Shown here: positions 1 through 5,302 of the stretch, one piece after another
How the letters are laid out: the number at the start of each line of letters is the position of its first letter
How positions within the stretch are numbered: position 1 is the first letter of the stretch
Source: Candidatus Thorarchaeota archaeon SMTZ1-83
GTDB taxonomy: Archaea; Asgardarchaeota; Thorarchaeia; Thorarchaeales; Thorarchaeaceae
Length of the DNA: 5,302 nt
Assembly (NCBI GenBank): GCA_001563325.1
Contig: LRSK01000158.1
Coordinates: 1-5,302 of the forward strand
Reading direction: 5' to 3'
Made by a program: the position numbers and the translations under genes
Notes under the pieces: model-generated
Told to the model about the DNA's origin: nothing
The model's input: the letters and a program-made list of their open reading frames with translations, nothing else
Database searches by the model: none

Positions 1-747
1 CGAGAGCACGCCCGATACACTCCAGATTCCATCCTCGTCGACTGCGACAATTCGGTAGGTGACATAGGTGCCGTCGAGTTGTGCCGGGATAGTACCATGA
101 TAGAGGTTTCCCACCAAGCTCATAGTAACGTTGTACCAAGTGACGTTGTTTATGCTGTACTGAAGCGTGACATCCGTGATAGCTACTCCAGCCGTCACGT
201 TTGCAGTGACAACAACATCCTGATCTTCAAGAGGTATATCTGGAGTCCCGTTGATGTTTGTGATAAGTGGTCCGGGTCCTGCTGGAATGGCATTGACAGT
301 TATGTCGGCGCTTGCACTATGCCCGTTGTTCCCAGCACCGTAGACACGCAATGTGTAGGTCCCGGCTACTACAGGTGCGACAATTGAGTAGTCAACCTCA
401 ATCAGTAGACTGCCGCCATCCAAATCTGCAGCATCTCCGTCATTTACTGTCCCGCTGGCATCTAGTCCGACATAGGTGAAGTCGGCGTTATCTTCCACGT
501 TTGTTGGAAACCTGACCAGGAGTACAGTAGGTCCTCCCGTCCCGTCCACACGCACATTGAGTGAAAACGTGTCTCCTGGTTCAGTGTCCACAGAAGCAAC
601 CGTGGTGACACTGATTCCACTTGGGGAGGCAGTATGGCACAAAGAGCATTCATTCTGTTCTGTCGACCACCCGATAGCAAGCTGAGAAGCAGCAATAACC
701 AAGACAGCCGTGCAAACAAGGACAATGACTCCAATCCGGACTTTCAT
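1..747 (-). CDS. Secreted Ig-like protein with a single CxxCH heme-type motif (3' end off the window)
   Basis: An open frame runs from ATG at 747 to the left edge without a stop, giving 249 residues of a longer protein. Residues 1-26 look like a signal peptide: basic MKVR, a hydrophobic stretch, then a small-residue region. Directly after it comes CSLCH at 34-38, a CxxCH motif of the c-type heme attachment kind. Residues about 43-152 are a beta-rich domain (alternating V/T/S strands, closing with a YTLRVYGAG strand) with an Asp-rich loop at 96-110 that could bind calcium. A Pro/Gly linker at 153-160 leads to a second Ig/FN3-like domain ending in the common YRIVAVDEDG pattern. Four N-x-T sequons sit in domain two (N166, N183, N201, N206). 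Alternative in-frame GTG starts exist at 753 and 762; AGGGTG at 765-760 would suit GTG 753. The layout resembles bacterial choice-of-anchor proteins with an N-terminal CxxCH. A C-terminal membrane anchor is expected but not visible. Heme binding is unproven; a redox or metal-binding role is inferred. Confidence 0.82.
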   Translation of the reverse strand, partial: MKVRIGVIVLVCTAVLVIAASQLAIGWSTEQNECSLCHTASPSGISVTTVASVDTEPGDTFSLNVRVDGTGGPTVLLVRFPTNVEDNADFTYVGLDASGTVNDGDAADLDGGSLLIEVDYSIVAPVVAGTYTLRVYGAGNNGHSASADITVNAIPAGPGPLITNINGTPDIPLEDQDVVVTANVTAGVAITDVTLQYSINNVTWYNVTMSLVGNLYHGTIPAQLDGTYVTYRIVAVDEDGIWSVSGVLS

Positions 748-765
748 CTTCACCGTGTTCACCCT

Positions 766-828
766 GATATACACTCAAGGGACGCCCTTCTCTACAGCGT
801 GAGCAGACCGAAACCGTTTGCCTTTAAA
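766..828 (-). promoter_or_regulatory. Candidate TATA-like elements for the secreted protein
   Basis: Within the 172-base gap between the two genes, the minus strand carries TTTAAA at 828-823, about 76 bases before the ATG, which would give a leader of roughly 50 bases. It also carries GTATATC at 772-766, which is about 20-25 bases before the ATG and would suit a leaderless transcript. The sequence does not decide between them. Nothing else is recognisable in the gap, and no clear T-run terminator follows the upstream gene's stop at 920. Confidence 0.3.
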
Positions 829-919
829 GTCTTACCAGAGTGGCATGATGAACTGCTGTATCTTGGTCCACAAGTTTCAGTACTCTCATTATCACTGACC
901 TTTGCTTTCAAATGGAAAC

Positions 920-1405
920 TCATACATCTGGATTCTTCCAGCGATAGAATTGAATGCCTCTCCAGTATAGAACCACCCTGGGAGTTATTCTGATAGCAAT
1001 TCTGTTTCCTAGAGGGTATCCAGCGTCGAGAAACTTGATGTATTTCTCCATGAACTCCAGGGTAATCATCTCATCTACGAGTTCCATCTCAATCATCATC
1101 GCTCGACCTTGAATCATTACACCCCTATTGGCTGCAGGCGAAACAGCATTCCGTTCATCTACAGTCAAGGACACCCTCGTGTTTCTTCGTATGTTTGATA
1201 TCTTGCGACTGCCCTTGGTTGTGAATAGATAGAGTGACTTGGACGAGTCGTGCCATACATAGAACATGGCAGTAAGGTGCGGAAGACATCCGGGTTCGGA
1301 CGTACCAAGGTAAGAGAAGAAAGAAGACTTCAGGATGCGCAGAGCCTCTTCAGGAATCTCCTTAGTCCTGATGGTGCGGGCCTTGTGAGTTCTTGCTACG
1401 AACAC
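920..1405 (-). CDS. Soluble pyridoxamine 5'-phosphate oxidase-like flavin-binding split-barrel protein
   Basis: This 161-residue protein has the pattern of the PNPOx-like FMN-binding split-barrel superfamily. The N-terminal helix and first strand read ALRILKSSFFSYLGTSEPG (21-39). A strand pair follows (LPHLTAMFYVW, then SLYLFT), and GSRKISNIRRNTRVSL (65-80) is the classic basic loop that contacts the flavin phosphate. The next barrel strand is NRGVMIQGRAMMI (93-105), and the C-terminal strand ends in LYWRG (146-150). The length matches single-domain family members, which work as homodimers or heterodimers with flavin (FMN or F420) or heme at the interface. The start is GTG at 1405. It is supported by GAGGGTG at 1418-1412, about six bases upstream, inside the last codons of the preceding gene. 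The preceding stop is only three bases away, so the two genes are very probably co-transcribed and translationally coupled. The substrate cannot be told from sequence; a true PdxH function is not implied. Confidence 0.88.
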   Translation of the reverse strand: MFVARTHKARTIRTKEIPEEALRILKSSFFSYLGTSEPGCLPHLTAMFYVWHDSSKSLYLFTTKGSRKISNIRRNTRVSLTVDERNAVSPAANRGVMIQGRAMMIEMELVDEMITLEFMEKYIKFLDAGYPLGNRIAIRITPRVVLYWRGIQFYRWKNPDV

Positions 1406-1408
1406 GAT

Positions 1409-2671
1409 CTACACCCTCAGAACTTGTGGTCTAGCCTCTCTCCAGTACGTTATCCGCTCAGGCTCAACACGGACCATGACTCGTGACACAAATGGCTTGT
1501 TCTGCCAGGCCAAAGGGAGTTCACTCACTTGAGTGTCGTAATACTTCATATAGCGGGGGTACTTCCTAGAGAACATGGACCTTACCCGTAGCATCCATAG
1601 ACCGTGGAGGTAGAGCCTGAAGAGCCCGATGGGAGTAATCTCTCCAAGTATCAAGGCCTTCCCCCTCAACATCACTGCCCTGTTGTTCATTATGTTGTTC
1701 CTGTCCCTCAGATCCACCAAAACTGCGATGTTCGGGTTCTTCTTGATCTTCCGGTATTTTGCAGAGGCCAGTGAGATGCCGAAGTACAGGTACTTCCCAT
1801 CGTAGACGAAGATTACGGGAGTCACATGAGCTTGACGCTTCTCACATAAAGAAACATACGCAAACCTCTCATTATCAAGGATGCTCTCAACGTCTGGTGG
1901 GAACCAAGGAACAGTTTCCATCGCCAGCAGACTGATGGCTGAGAGTGCAAGAACCAGACCAAGAAAGGCGGCAAGCCCGTACAGGAGAAGCGGAGCTACA
2001 CTTGCCAACGGTAGAAGAAGCACTGCCGAAGCTGCCCAATATAGGTTCACCGAGTCCAATGACTTTAGGGTACGTACCTCCGAGTATGCCGTGTACTTGA
2101 GCCCTCTTCTCTTCCTAGCCGCTTGGCTAAGCTCGATGGATCTTTTGGCGGCAAAGAATGTCGTGACAAGTGATAGGCCAATACGGTAGCAGACGTCCCA
2201 TGCAAGGACTGCGAGGAGAAGAACAAGTAGTGGATTCCCAAAACCTGCACCGAGTAATGGTTGCAATATATCGGCGTTGAGCACCAAGTATACATAAACG
2301 CCAGCAAAGCAAGCGAATCCAGCGGCGAGTTCATACCTCCGATCCATGAGAAGTCTGTTCTTGTAGGCTCTTAGAACCTTCCTTTCTTCCTCATTCGTCG
2401 GATCTCTCAAACGCCTCAGCCAGGGTATCACATAGAGACAACCTGCTGACCACACTACAGTGTAGAGAATCGCCAGAGTCCCGTATATTGCAGACTCGAT
2501 TGGCATCTCAAAATACAGAAATGCCGCAATGCCTATGGTTTCAACAAGCATAAGCTGGGCCAAGACGTCAAAGGTAGGAGGGAGCCAGCTGAATGGAGGA
2601 ACCCTGTCTACAATCTCCTCGTAGATCCACTTCCTCTCTGTATGTTTCACGCTACTCTTTGCCCCTTGCAT
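1409..2671 (-). CDS. Six-helix membrane protein fused to a C-terminal PNPOx-like split-barrel domain
   Basis: From ATG 2671 the product is 420 residues. After a polar, charged N-terminus come three hydrophobic pairs: helices near 36-54 and 60-82, 114-132 and 146-172, and 210-232 and 233-251. The pairs are separated by strongly basic or charged loops (WLRRLRDPTNEEERK; AARKRRGLK). The C-terminal third (about 263-412) is a PNPOx-like flavin-binding split barrel collinear with the downstream gene's product: SAKYRKIKKNPNIAVL aligns with its SRKISNIRRNTRVSL, NRAVMLRGKALIL with NRGVMIQGRAMMI, and ITYWRE with VLYWRG. A basic, aromatic segment at about 349-378 (FRLYLHGLWMLRVRS and following) is longer than in the soluble copy and may lie on the membrane. 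The start is uncertain: the frame opens at TTG 2725 (438 residues) and GTG 2650 is also possible. ATG 2671 is preferred because a TATA-like AAATAAGA lies 22-29 bases upstream, as for a leaderless transcript. I do not recognise the membrane domain as a named family. A membrane-anchored flavin or redox role is inferred. Confidence 0.87.
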   Translation of the reverse strand: MQGAKSSVKHTERKWIYEEIVDRVPPFSWLPPTFDVLAQLMLVETIGIAAFLYFEMPIESAIYGTLAILYTVVWSAGCLYVIPWLRRLRDPTNEEERKVLRAYKNRLLMDRRYELAAGFACFAGVYVYLVLNADILQPLLGAGFGNPLLVLLLAVLAWDVCYRIGLSLVTTFFAAKRSIELSQAARKRRGLKYTAYSEVRTLKSLDSVNLYWAASAVLLLPLASVAPLLLYGLAAFLGLVLALSAISLLAMETVPWFPPDVESILDNERFAYVSLCEKRQAHVTPVIFVYDGKYLYFGISLASAKYRKIKKNPNIAVLVDLRDRNNIMNNRAVMLRGKALILGEITPIGLFRLYLHGLWMLRVRSMFSRKYPRYMKYYDTQVSELPLAWQNKPFVSRVMVRVEPERITYWREARPQVLRV

Positions 2672-2692
2672 TTCTCGACATCTGTCACGCAA

Positions 2693-2700
2693 TCTTATTT
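2693..2700 (-). promoter_or_regulatory. TATA-like box for the membrane split-barrel operon
   Basis: The minus strand reads AAATAAGA here, placed 22-29 bases before ATG 2671. That is the usual archaeal distance between a TATA box and the transcription start, so the ATG could be the first transcribed codon. The match to the archaeal consensus is only moderate, and it would lie inside the frame if the TTG at 2725 were the true start. Confidence 0.3.
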
Positions 2701-2744
2701 GCGTGTCGAAACTGGCTCTTTCCAAGTGTAACTTCTAGAGTGTA

Positions 2745-2762
2745 TGAACAGAAGAAGAATCG
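2745..2762 (-). terminator. Possible pyrimidine-rich terminator after the Fe-S gene
   Basis: About 30 bases past the stop of the iron-sulfur gene, the minus strand has ATTCTTCTTCTGTTC. Archaeal termination often needs only a T-rich tract on the coding strand. This run is interrupted by C, so the call is weak, but it is the only candidate in the short gap between the two transcription units. Confidence 0.25.
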
Positions 2763-2792
2763 CTACTGTCTGCAAGCCCATGCTGTTACAGA

Positions 2793-4016
2793 CTAGCCAT
2801 AGATCTCTTCAAGACCATCCCATTCTAGTCCCAAAGCTTCAGCGGTGAGAACTGCCAGGTCCTTGACAACCTTGCTAGAACCAAATTGAGGCAACTGGTC
2901 CTGCATGAAGTCTACACATGAAGGACATCCAGATGCAACGACTGACGCACTTGTCTGTTCGATGTCATCGACCTTGAGCTTGCTGATCTGGTTCGCAAAC
3001 TCTGCGTCTATTGCTCTGAGCACTCCACCTGAGCCACAGCAATAGCAGTTGTTCTTGTTATGGGGCAGCTCCTCGAACGTGACCCCTGGAAGGTATTCAA
3101 GGACTTTCCTTGGTTCTTCAAAGAAGCCTACGTTCCTGCCCGCATCACACCCGTCATGATACGTCACTGTCAAACCCAAAGGATTCTTGAACTCCATTCG
3201 GTTGGCATCAATGAGTTCTTCAAAGAACTTGTATCCATAGAGAATCTCGAATGGTGGGTCTATGTCCAGAAACTCATGGTACTCATGTGCCCACATTTTG
3301 TAGCAACCAGGACAGTTAGTGATAATCCGTTCGACGCCCAGCTCCTGATATTTCTCGATGTTGTGCTCAGCAAATTGGCGAGCCGTTTCAAAGTCACCGC
3401 TCATGATCATAGGTGCCCCACAACACCATTCATCTTCCCCAAGAATGGTATATGGCTCGTCAACCTTGTCCAATATCAGCGTCGTGGCGATTGTGGCCTG
3501 AATGGAAACCGCTCGATAGGATGAGGCACAGCCGAAGAAGAAGGCCGTCTTTGCCTCCTGCCCCATCCTATCAAGTAGGGCATCTTCGTCGGGGTGCCAG
3601 TATGACCATCCTTCTACCCGGTCCATCTGGCTCTGCCCCTGGATGTTGAAGCTATTCAGCAGTGTGTCCCTAGTCATTTGCAGCGACTCTGGCCACATAC
3701 CTCTACGCAGGAACTCCGCTCGCATGAGCTGATAGATTTTGACGAACGGAATGTCAACCTGACAAATCTCCTCACAACCTCCACAGAGAGTGCAGCCGAA
3801 GATTGCGTCTCTGAGTCCCTCTAGACCTTCAGAAGCTTTGAGGCGACCCTGCATGAGAGTTCTGGCAATAATCATCTTGCCCTTCCCAGAATAGCTGTCG
3901 CGGCGCTTCACCTTGTAGGTTGGACAAGCACCGTTCCCCACTTGGCAGAAACTGCACTGAGCGCAGGTAAAGGGCATATCTTGAAGTCCGTGTTTCTCGA
4001 GTAGTGGGAAGTCCAT
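2793..4016 (-). CDS. Fe-S oxidoreductase with two CCG domains (GlcF/GlpC/LutA/HdrD-like electron-transfer subunit)
   Basis: This 407-residue protein carries two N-terminal [4Fe-4S] ferredoxin-type motifs. The first is C18-x2-C21-x2-C24-x6-C31-P, and the second is C75-x2-C78-x2-C81-x3-C85. Two CCG domains follow, as in heterodisulfide reductase subunits HdrB/HdrD and in GlpC, GlcF and LutA. CCG domain one has C163, C198-C199-G and C235-P-G-C238; CCG domain two has C290, C326-C327-G and C364-P-S-C367. All expected cysteines are present, so the protein looks functional. Its length fits GlcF/GlpC. No signal peptide or transmembrane segment is seen, so it is a cytoplasmic or peripheral membrane subunit. 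ATG 4016 is the only upstream start because an in-frame TAG lies two codons before it; a weak AAGGA sits about 12 bases upstream. It is divergent from a GlcD-type FAD gene, which implies a two-subunit 2-hydroxyacid (lactate or glycolate) dehydrogenase passing electrons from FAD through Fe-S clusters to an unidentified acceptor. The exact substrate is not readable. Confidence 0.95.
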   Translation of the reverse strand: MDFPLLEKHGLQDMPFTCAQCSFCQVGNGACPTYKVKRRDSYSGKGKMIIARTLMQGRLKASEGLEGLRDAIFGCTLCGGCEEICQVDIPFVKIYQLMRAEFLRRGMWPESLQMTRDTLLNSFNIQGQSQMDRVEGWSYWHPDEDALLDRMGQEAKTAFFFGCASSYRAVSIQATIATTLILDKVDEPYTILGEDEWCCGAPMIMSGDFETARQFAEHNIEKYQELGVERIITNCPGCYKMWAHEYHEFLDIDPPFEILYGYKFFEELIDANRMEFKNPLGLTVTYHDGCDAGRNVGFFEEPRKVLEYLPGVTFEELPHNKNNCYCCGSGGVLRAIDAEFANQISKLKVDDIEQTSASVVASGCPSCVDFMQDQLPQFGSSKVVKDLAVLTAEALGLEWDGLEEIYG

Positions 4017-4094
4017 TGCCTAGATACATCCTTCCTGTTGTTTGGACAAGGTCCACCGGATGCTGTCCGAGTTGGTTATGGCGTACATCAGCTC

Positions 4095-4104
4095 CATATA
4101 TTTG
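4095..4104 (-). promoter_or_regulatory. TATA-like box for the Fe-S subunit gene
   Basis: The minus strand reads AAATATATGG, a good archaeal TATA-box candidate. A start of transcription about 25 bases downstream (near 4074) would give a leader of about 58 bases before ATG 4016. That leader contains a small possible hairpin, GGAC-CTT-GTCC, at 4054-4044. Confidence 0.42.
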
Positions 4105-4130
4105 TGCACGTTGCTGACCGGCCTCTTGTC

Positions 4131-4157
4131 CTCACTTTTCAGAACTAGTTAAGTGAG
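4131..4157. promoter_or_regulatory. Inverted repeat between divergent promoters, candidate operator
   Basis: CTCACTT (4131-4137) and AAGTGAG (4151-4157) form a perfect 7-base inverted repeat with a 13-base spacer. The spacer includes the 8-base palindrome AACTAGTT (4143-4150). The element lies between the two outward-facing TATA-like boxes, so a dimeric regulator bound here could act on both the Fe-S and FAD genes. The regulator gene is not in the window, and the role is inferred from position and symmetry alone. Confidence 0.35.
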
Positions 4158-4178
4158 TTGTGTTTCCGGCTCGCTAGG

Positions 4179-4184
4179 TTTTTA
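4179..4184 (+). promoter_or_regulatory. TATA-like box for the FAD subunit gene
   Basis: TTTTTA at this position, followed by TGGGG, is the best A/T-rich box upstream of ATG 4246. Transcription starting about 25 bases downstream, near 4207, would give a leader of about 40 bases containing the ribosome binding site. The GC-rich palindrome GGGCG-TG-CGCCC (4187-4198) immediately downstream falls between the box and the expected start. Confidence 0.4.
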
Positions 4185-4233
4185 TGGGGCGTGCGCCCGA
4201 CCGTGACCCGAGAGCAGCTTCAACCTCTCATCC

Positions 4234-4239
4234 GGAGAG
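4234..4239 (+). promoter_or_regulatory. Ribosome binding site of the FAD subunit gene
   Basis: GGAGAG ends six bases before ATG 4246, a standard Shine-Dalgarno spacing. It fixes the start of the FAD-linked dehydrogenase. Confidence 0.7.
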
Positions 4240-4245
4240 AGCTCC

Positions 4246-5302
4246 ATGACTCTGAAGCGTAAGCTAGCTGAACAACTCAAAGAGGTCTTCGAGGACCGAG
4301 TCATCACAGAGAAGCACGAGCTTGTCATTCATGCGATGGATGTGGGTTCTCTTCCAAAGCAAGTCGGATGGCTCATGAACCCAAATCCCGATGCAATGGT
4401 ACAACCATTTACGTCTGAAGAAGTGAAGTTTCTCTATGAGTTTGCCACTGAGCACAAGATTCCCCTGGTGCCAAGAGGCGCAGGCACCTCGGGCTATGGC
4501 GGCGCGATTCCACGCAAGGGGGGAATCGTTGTCGATATGCGAGGGATGGATAACATCGTTGAAATCGATGAGGAGAACTTGACTGTCACAGTGGAGCCAG
4601 GTTTGTCGTGGGCAAACTTGCAGTTTGAGCTAAATCGCAAGAACTTGGACACTCGGTGCTATCCTTCATCTGGTCTTTCGGCTACAATTGGCGGATGGAT
4701 TGCTCAGGGTGGAGATGGGATCGGTTCTCTCAAGTATGGTACCATCAATGAGAACGTCGTTGAACTAGAGGTTGTGCTACCCACTGGAAAGATAGTCAAG
4801 ACAACGGACACTGACCTCTTCTGCGATACAGAGGGCATCCTTGGAATAGTCACGAAGGCCACGCTGAAGATCAAGCCTCTAACTCCAATCAAGGTGATAG
4901 TGTCAAGCTTCCCTGAGAACTACCTGATGGTACACGCAATCGAGAAGATACTCGAAGACGGTCCGCTCCCGTTCACAATCAAGTTCGAAGAATCGAAGTA
5001 TACCGACCTGAAGAAACAAGTCTGGGACAGCGACGAGGACTTCCCATTCCCAGTTCATCATGGCACCATCATGGTTGCCTATGACGGACCGGAGGATGAG
5101 ATTGCAGAGGGCTTCAGGGTAGTAGAAGAAGTCACCCAGATGTACAAAGGCGTCGTCTATGACGAGCATGTTGCTGAGCACGAATGGCATGATCGCTACT
5201 ACCCAATGAGAGTGAAGAAAGCTGGACCTACACTGGTTGTTGGCCAGGCTTTCGCCCCGCTGGAGAACCTTGATGCGATGCTTGATGACTGGCAGTTCGA
5301 AC
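4246..5302 (+). CDS. FAD-binding 2-hydroxyacid dehydrogenase, GlcD/D-lactate dehydrogenase type (3' end off the window)
   Basis: The first 352 residues of a PCMH-fold (vanillyl-alcohol oxidase type) FAD enzyme are present; the family usually has about 450-500 residues, so roughly a quarter lies past the right edge. After an N-terminal helical lead, the FAD pyrophosphate loop reads PLVPRGAGTSGYGGAIP (73-89). IVVDMRGMDNIVEID follows (94-108), then VEPGLSWANLQ (116-126). The second FAD segment is PSSGLSATIGGWIAQGGDG (140-158), followed by SLKYGTINENVVELEVVLPTG, and the FAD domain closes near TEGILGIVTKATLKI (195-209). From about 215 the FAD-oxidase C-terminal domain begins. No signal peptide is seen, so a cytoplasmic or membrane-peripheral location is likely. 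The start has a good GGAGAG site. The gene diverges from a CCG-type Fe-S gene, the usual partner of GlcD-like subunits, suggesting oxidation of D-lactate, glycolate or a similar 2-hydroxyacid with electron transfer to Fe-S clusters rather than directly to oxygen. The substrate is unresolved, and alkylglycerone-phosphate synthase-like relatives cannot be wholly excluded. Confidence 0.95.
   Translation, partial: MTLKRKLAEQLKEVFEDRVITEKHELVIHAMDVGSLPKQVGWLMNPNPDAMVQPFTSEEVKFLYEFATEHKIPLVPRGAGTSGYGGAIPRKGGIVVDMRGMDNIVEIDEENLTVTVEPGLSWANLQFELNRKNLDTRCYPSSGLSATIGGWIAQGGDGIGSLKYGTINENVVELEVVLPTGKIVKTTDTDLFCDTEGILGIVTKATLKIKPLTPIKVIVSSFPENYLMVHAIEKILEDGPLPFTIKFEESKYTDLKKQVWDSDEDFPFPVHHGTIMVAYDGPEDEIAEGFRVVEEVTQMYKGVVYDEHVAEHEWHDRYYPMRVKKAGPTLVVGQAFAPLENLDAMLDDWQFE

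Noticed and set aside
79..387. Plus-strand open frame of 102 codons opposite the secreted protein
   Set aside because: The composition is unlike a folded protein and it lies antisense to a frame with a clear signal peptide and beta-domain patterns. It is a shadow.
634..993. Plus-strand open frame of 119 codons spanning the gap between two minus-strand genes
   Set aside because: It overlaps the starts or ends of two well-supported minus-strand genes and has no domain-like pattern or ribosome binding site.
920..1405. Calling the soluble split-barrel protein PdxH (true pyridoxamine-phosphate oxidase)
   Set aside because: Only the split-barrel fold pattern is supported. The PdxH C-terminal dimerisation region and its substrate-binding motifs are not seen, so a PdxH label would over-reach.
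3060..3524. Plus-strand open frame of 154 codons inside the Fe-S gene
   Set aside because: It is fully antisense to the cysteine-motif-bearing Fe-S protein and shows no recognisable family features.
4044..4054. Small hairpin GGAC-AAG-GTCC in the leader of the Fe-S gene
   Set aside because: The 4-base stem is too short to support a riboswitch or attenuator. Noted only as part of the leader.
4017..4245. Search for a small RNA, tRNA or small gene in the divergent intergenic region
   Set aside because: No cloverleaf, no long stem and no convincing short frame with a ribosome binding site; promoter elements explain the region.
1..5302. CRISPR arrays, insertion sequences, attachment sites, defence or toxin-antitoxin systems
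   Set aside because: No spaced direct repeats, terminal inverted repeats, transposase or integrase motifs, or nuclease or toxin-like proteins are visible on either strand.

Overview
The window carries five protein-coding genes and no RNA genes, mobile elements or repeat arrays. It most likely comes from an archaeon. A/T-rich TATA-like boxes lie about 20-30 bases before plausible transcript starts, purine-rich ribosome binding sites precede some starts, and the left-edge gene encodes an Ig-like secreted protein of a kind common in archaea. An Asgard (Thorarchaeia-like) or Thermoplasmatota-type genome would fit, but nothing here fixes the phylum.

Layout. Positions 1-747 (minus) hold the N-terminal 249 residues of a secreted beta-sandwich protein with one CxxCH heme-type motif just after its signal peptide; its C-terminus lies off the left edge. 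A 172-base intergenic stretch follows. Positions 920-1405 and 1409-2671 (both minus) form a tight two-gene operon. The upstream gene encodes a six-helix membrane domain fused to a flavin-binding split barrel. The downstream gene encodes a soluble split-barrel paralogue and starts at a GTG four bases past the preceding stop, with its ribosome binding site inside the end of the first gene. Positions 2793-4016 (minus) encode a 407-residue iron-sulfur protein with two [4Fe-4S] motifs and two CCG domains. After a 229-base divergent promoter region, positions 4246-5302 (plus) encode the N-terminal 352 residues of a GlcD-type FAD-dependent 2-hydroxyacid dehydrogenase, cut by the right edge.

How they may work together. 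The divergent FAD and Fe-S genes are the usual two halves of a D-lactate/glycolate-type dehydrogenase: the FAD subunit oxidises the 2-hydroxyacid and the Fe-S/CCG subunit carries electrons to a membrane or soluble acceptor. An inverted repeat between the two opposed TATA-like boxes is a candidate shared operator. The neighbouring membrane flavoprotein pair and the heme-motif protein are also redox-flavoured, but a functional link is inference from proximity only. The least ordinary item is the membrane-anchored split barrel paired with a soluble paralogue.
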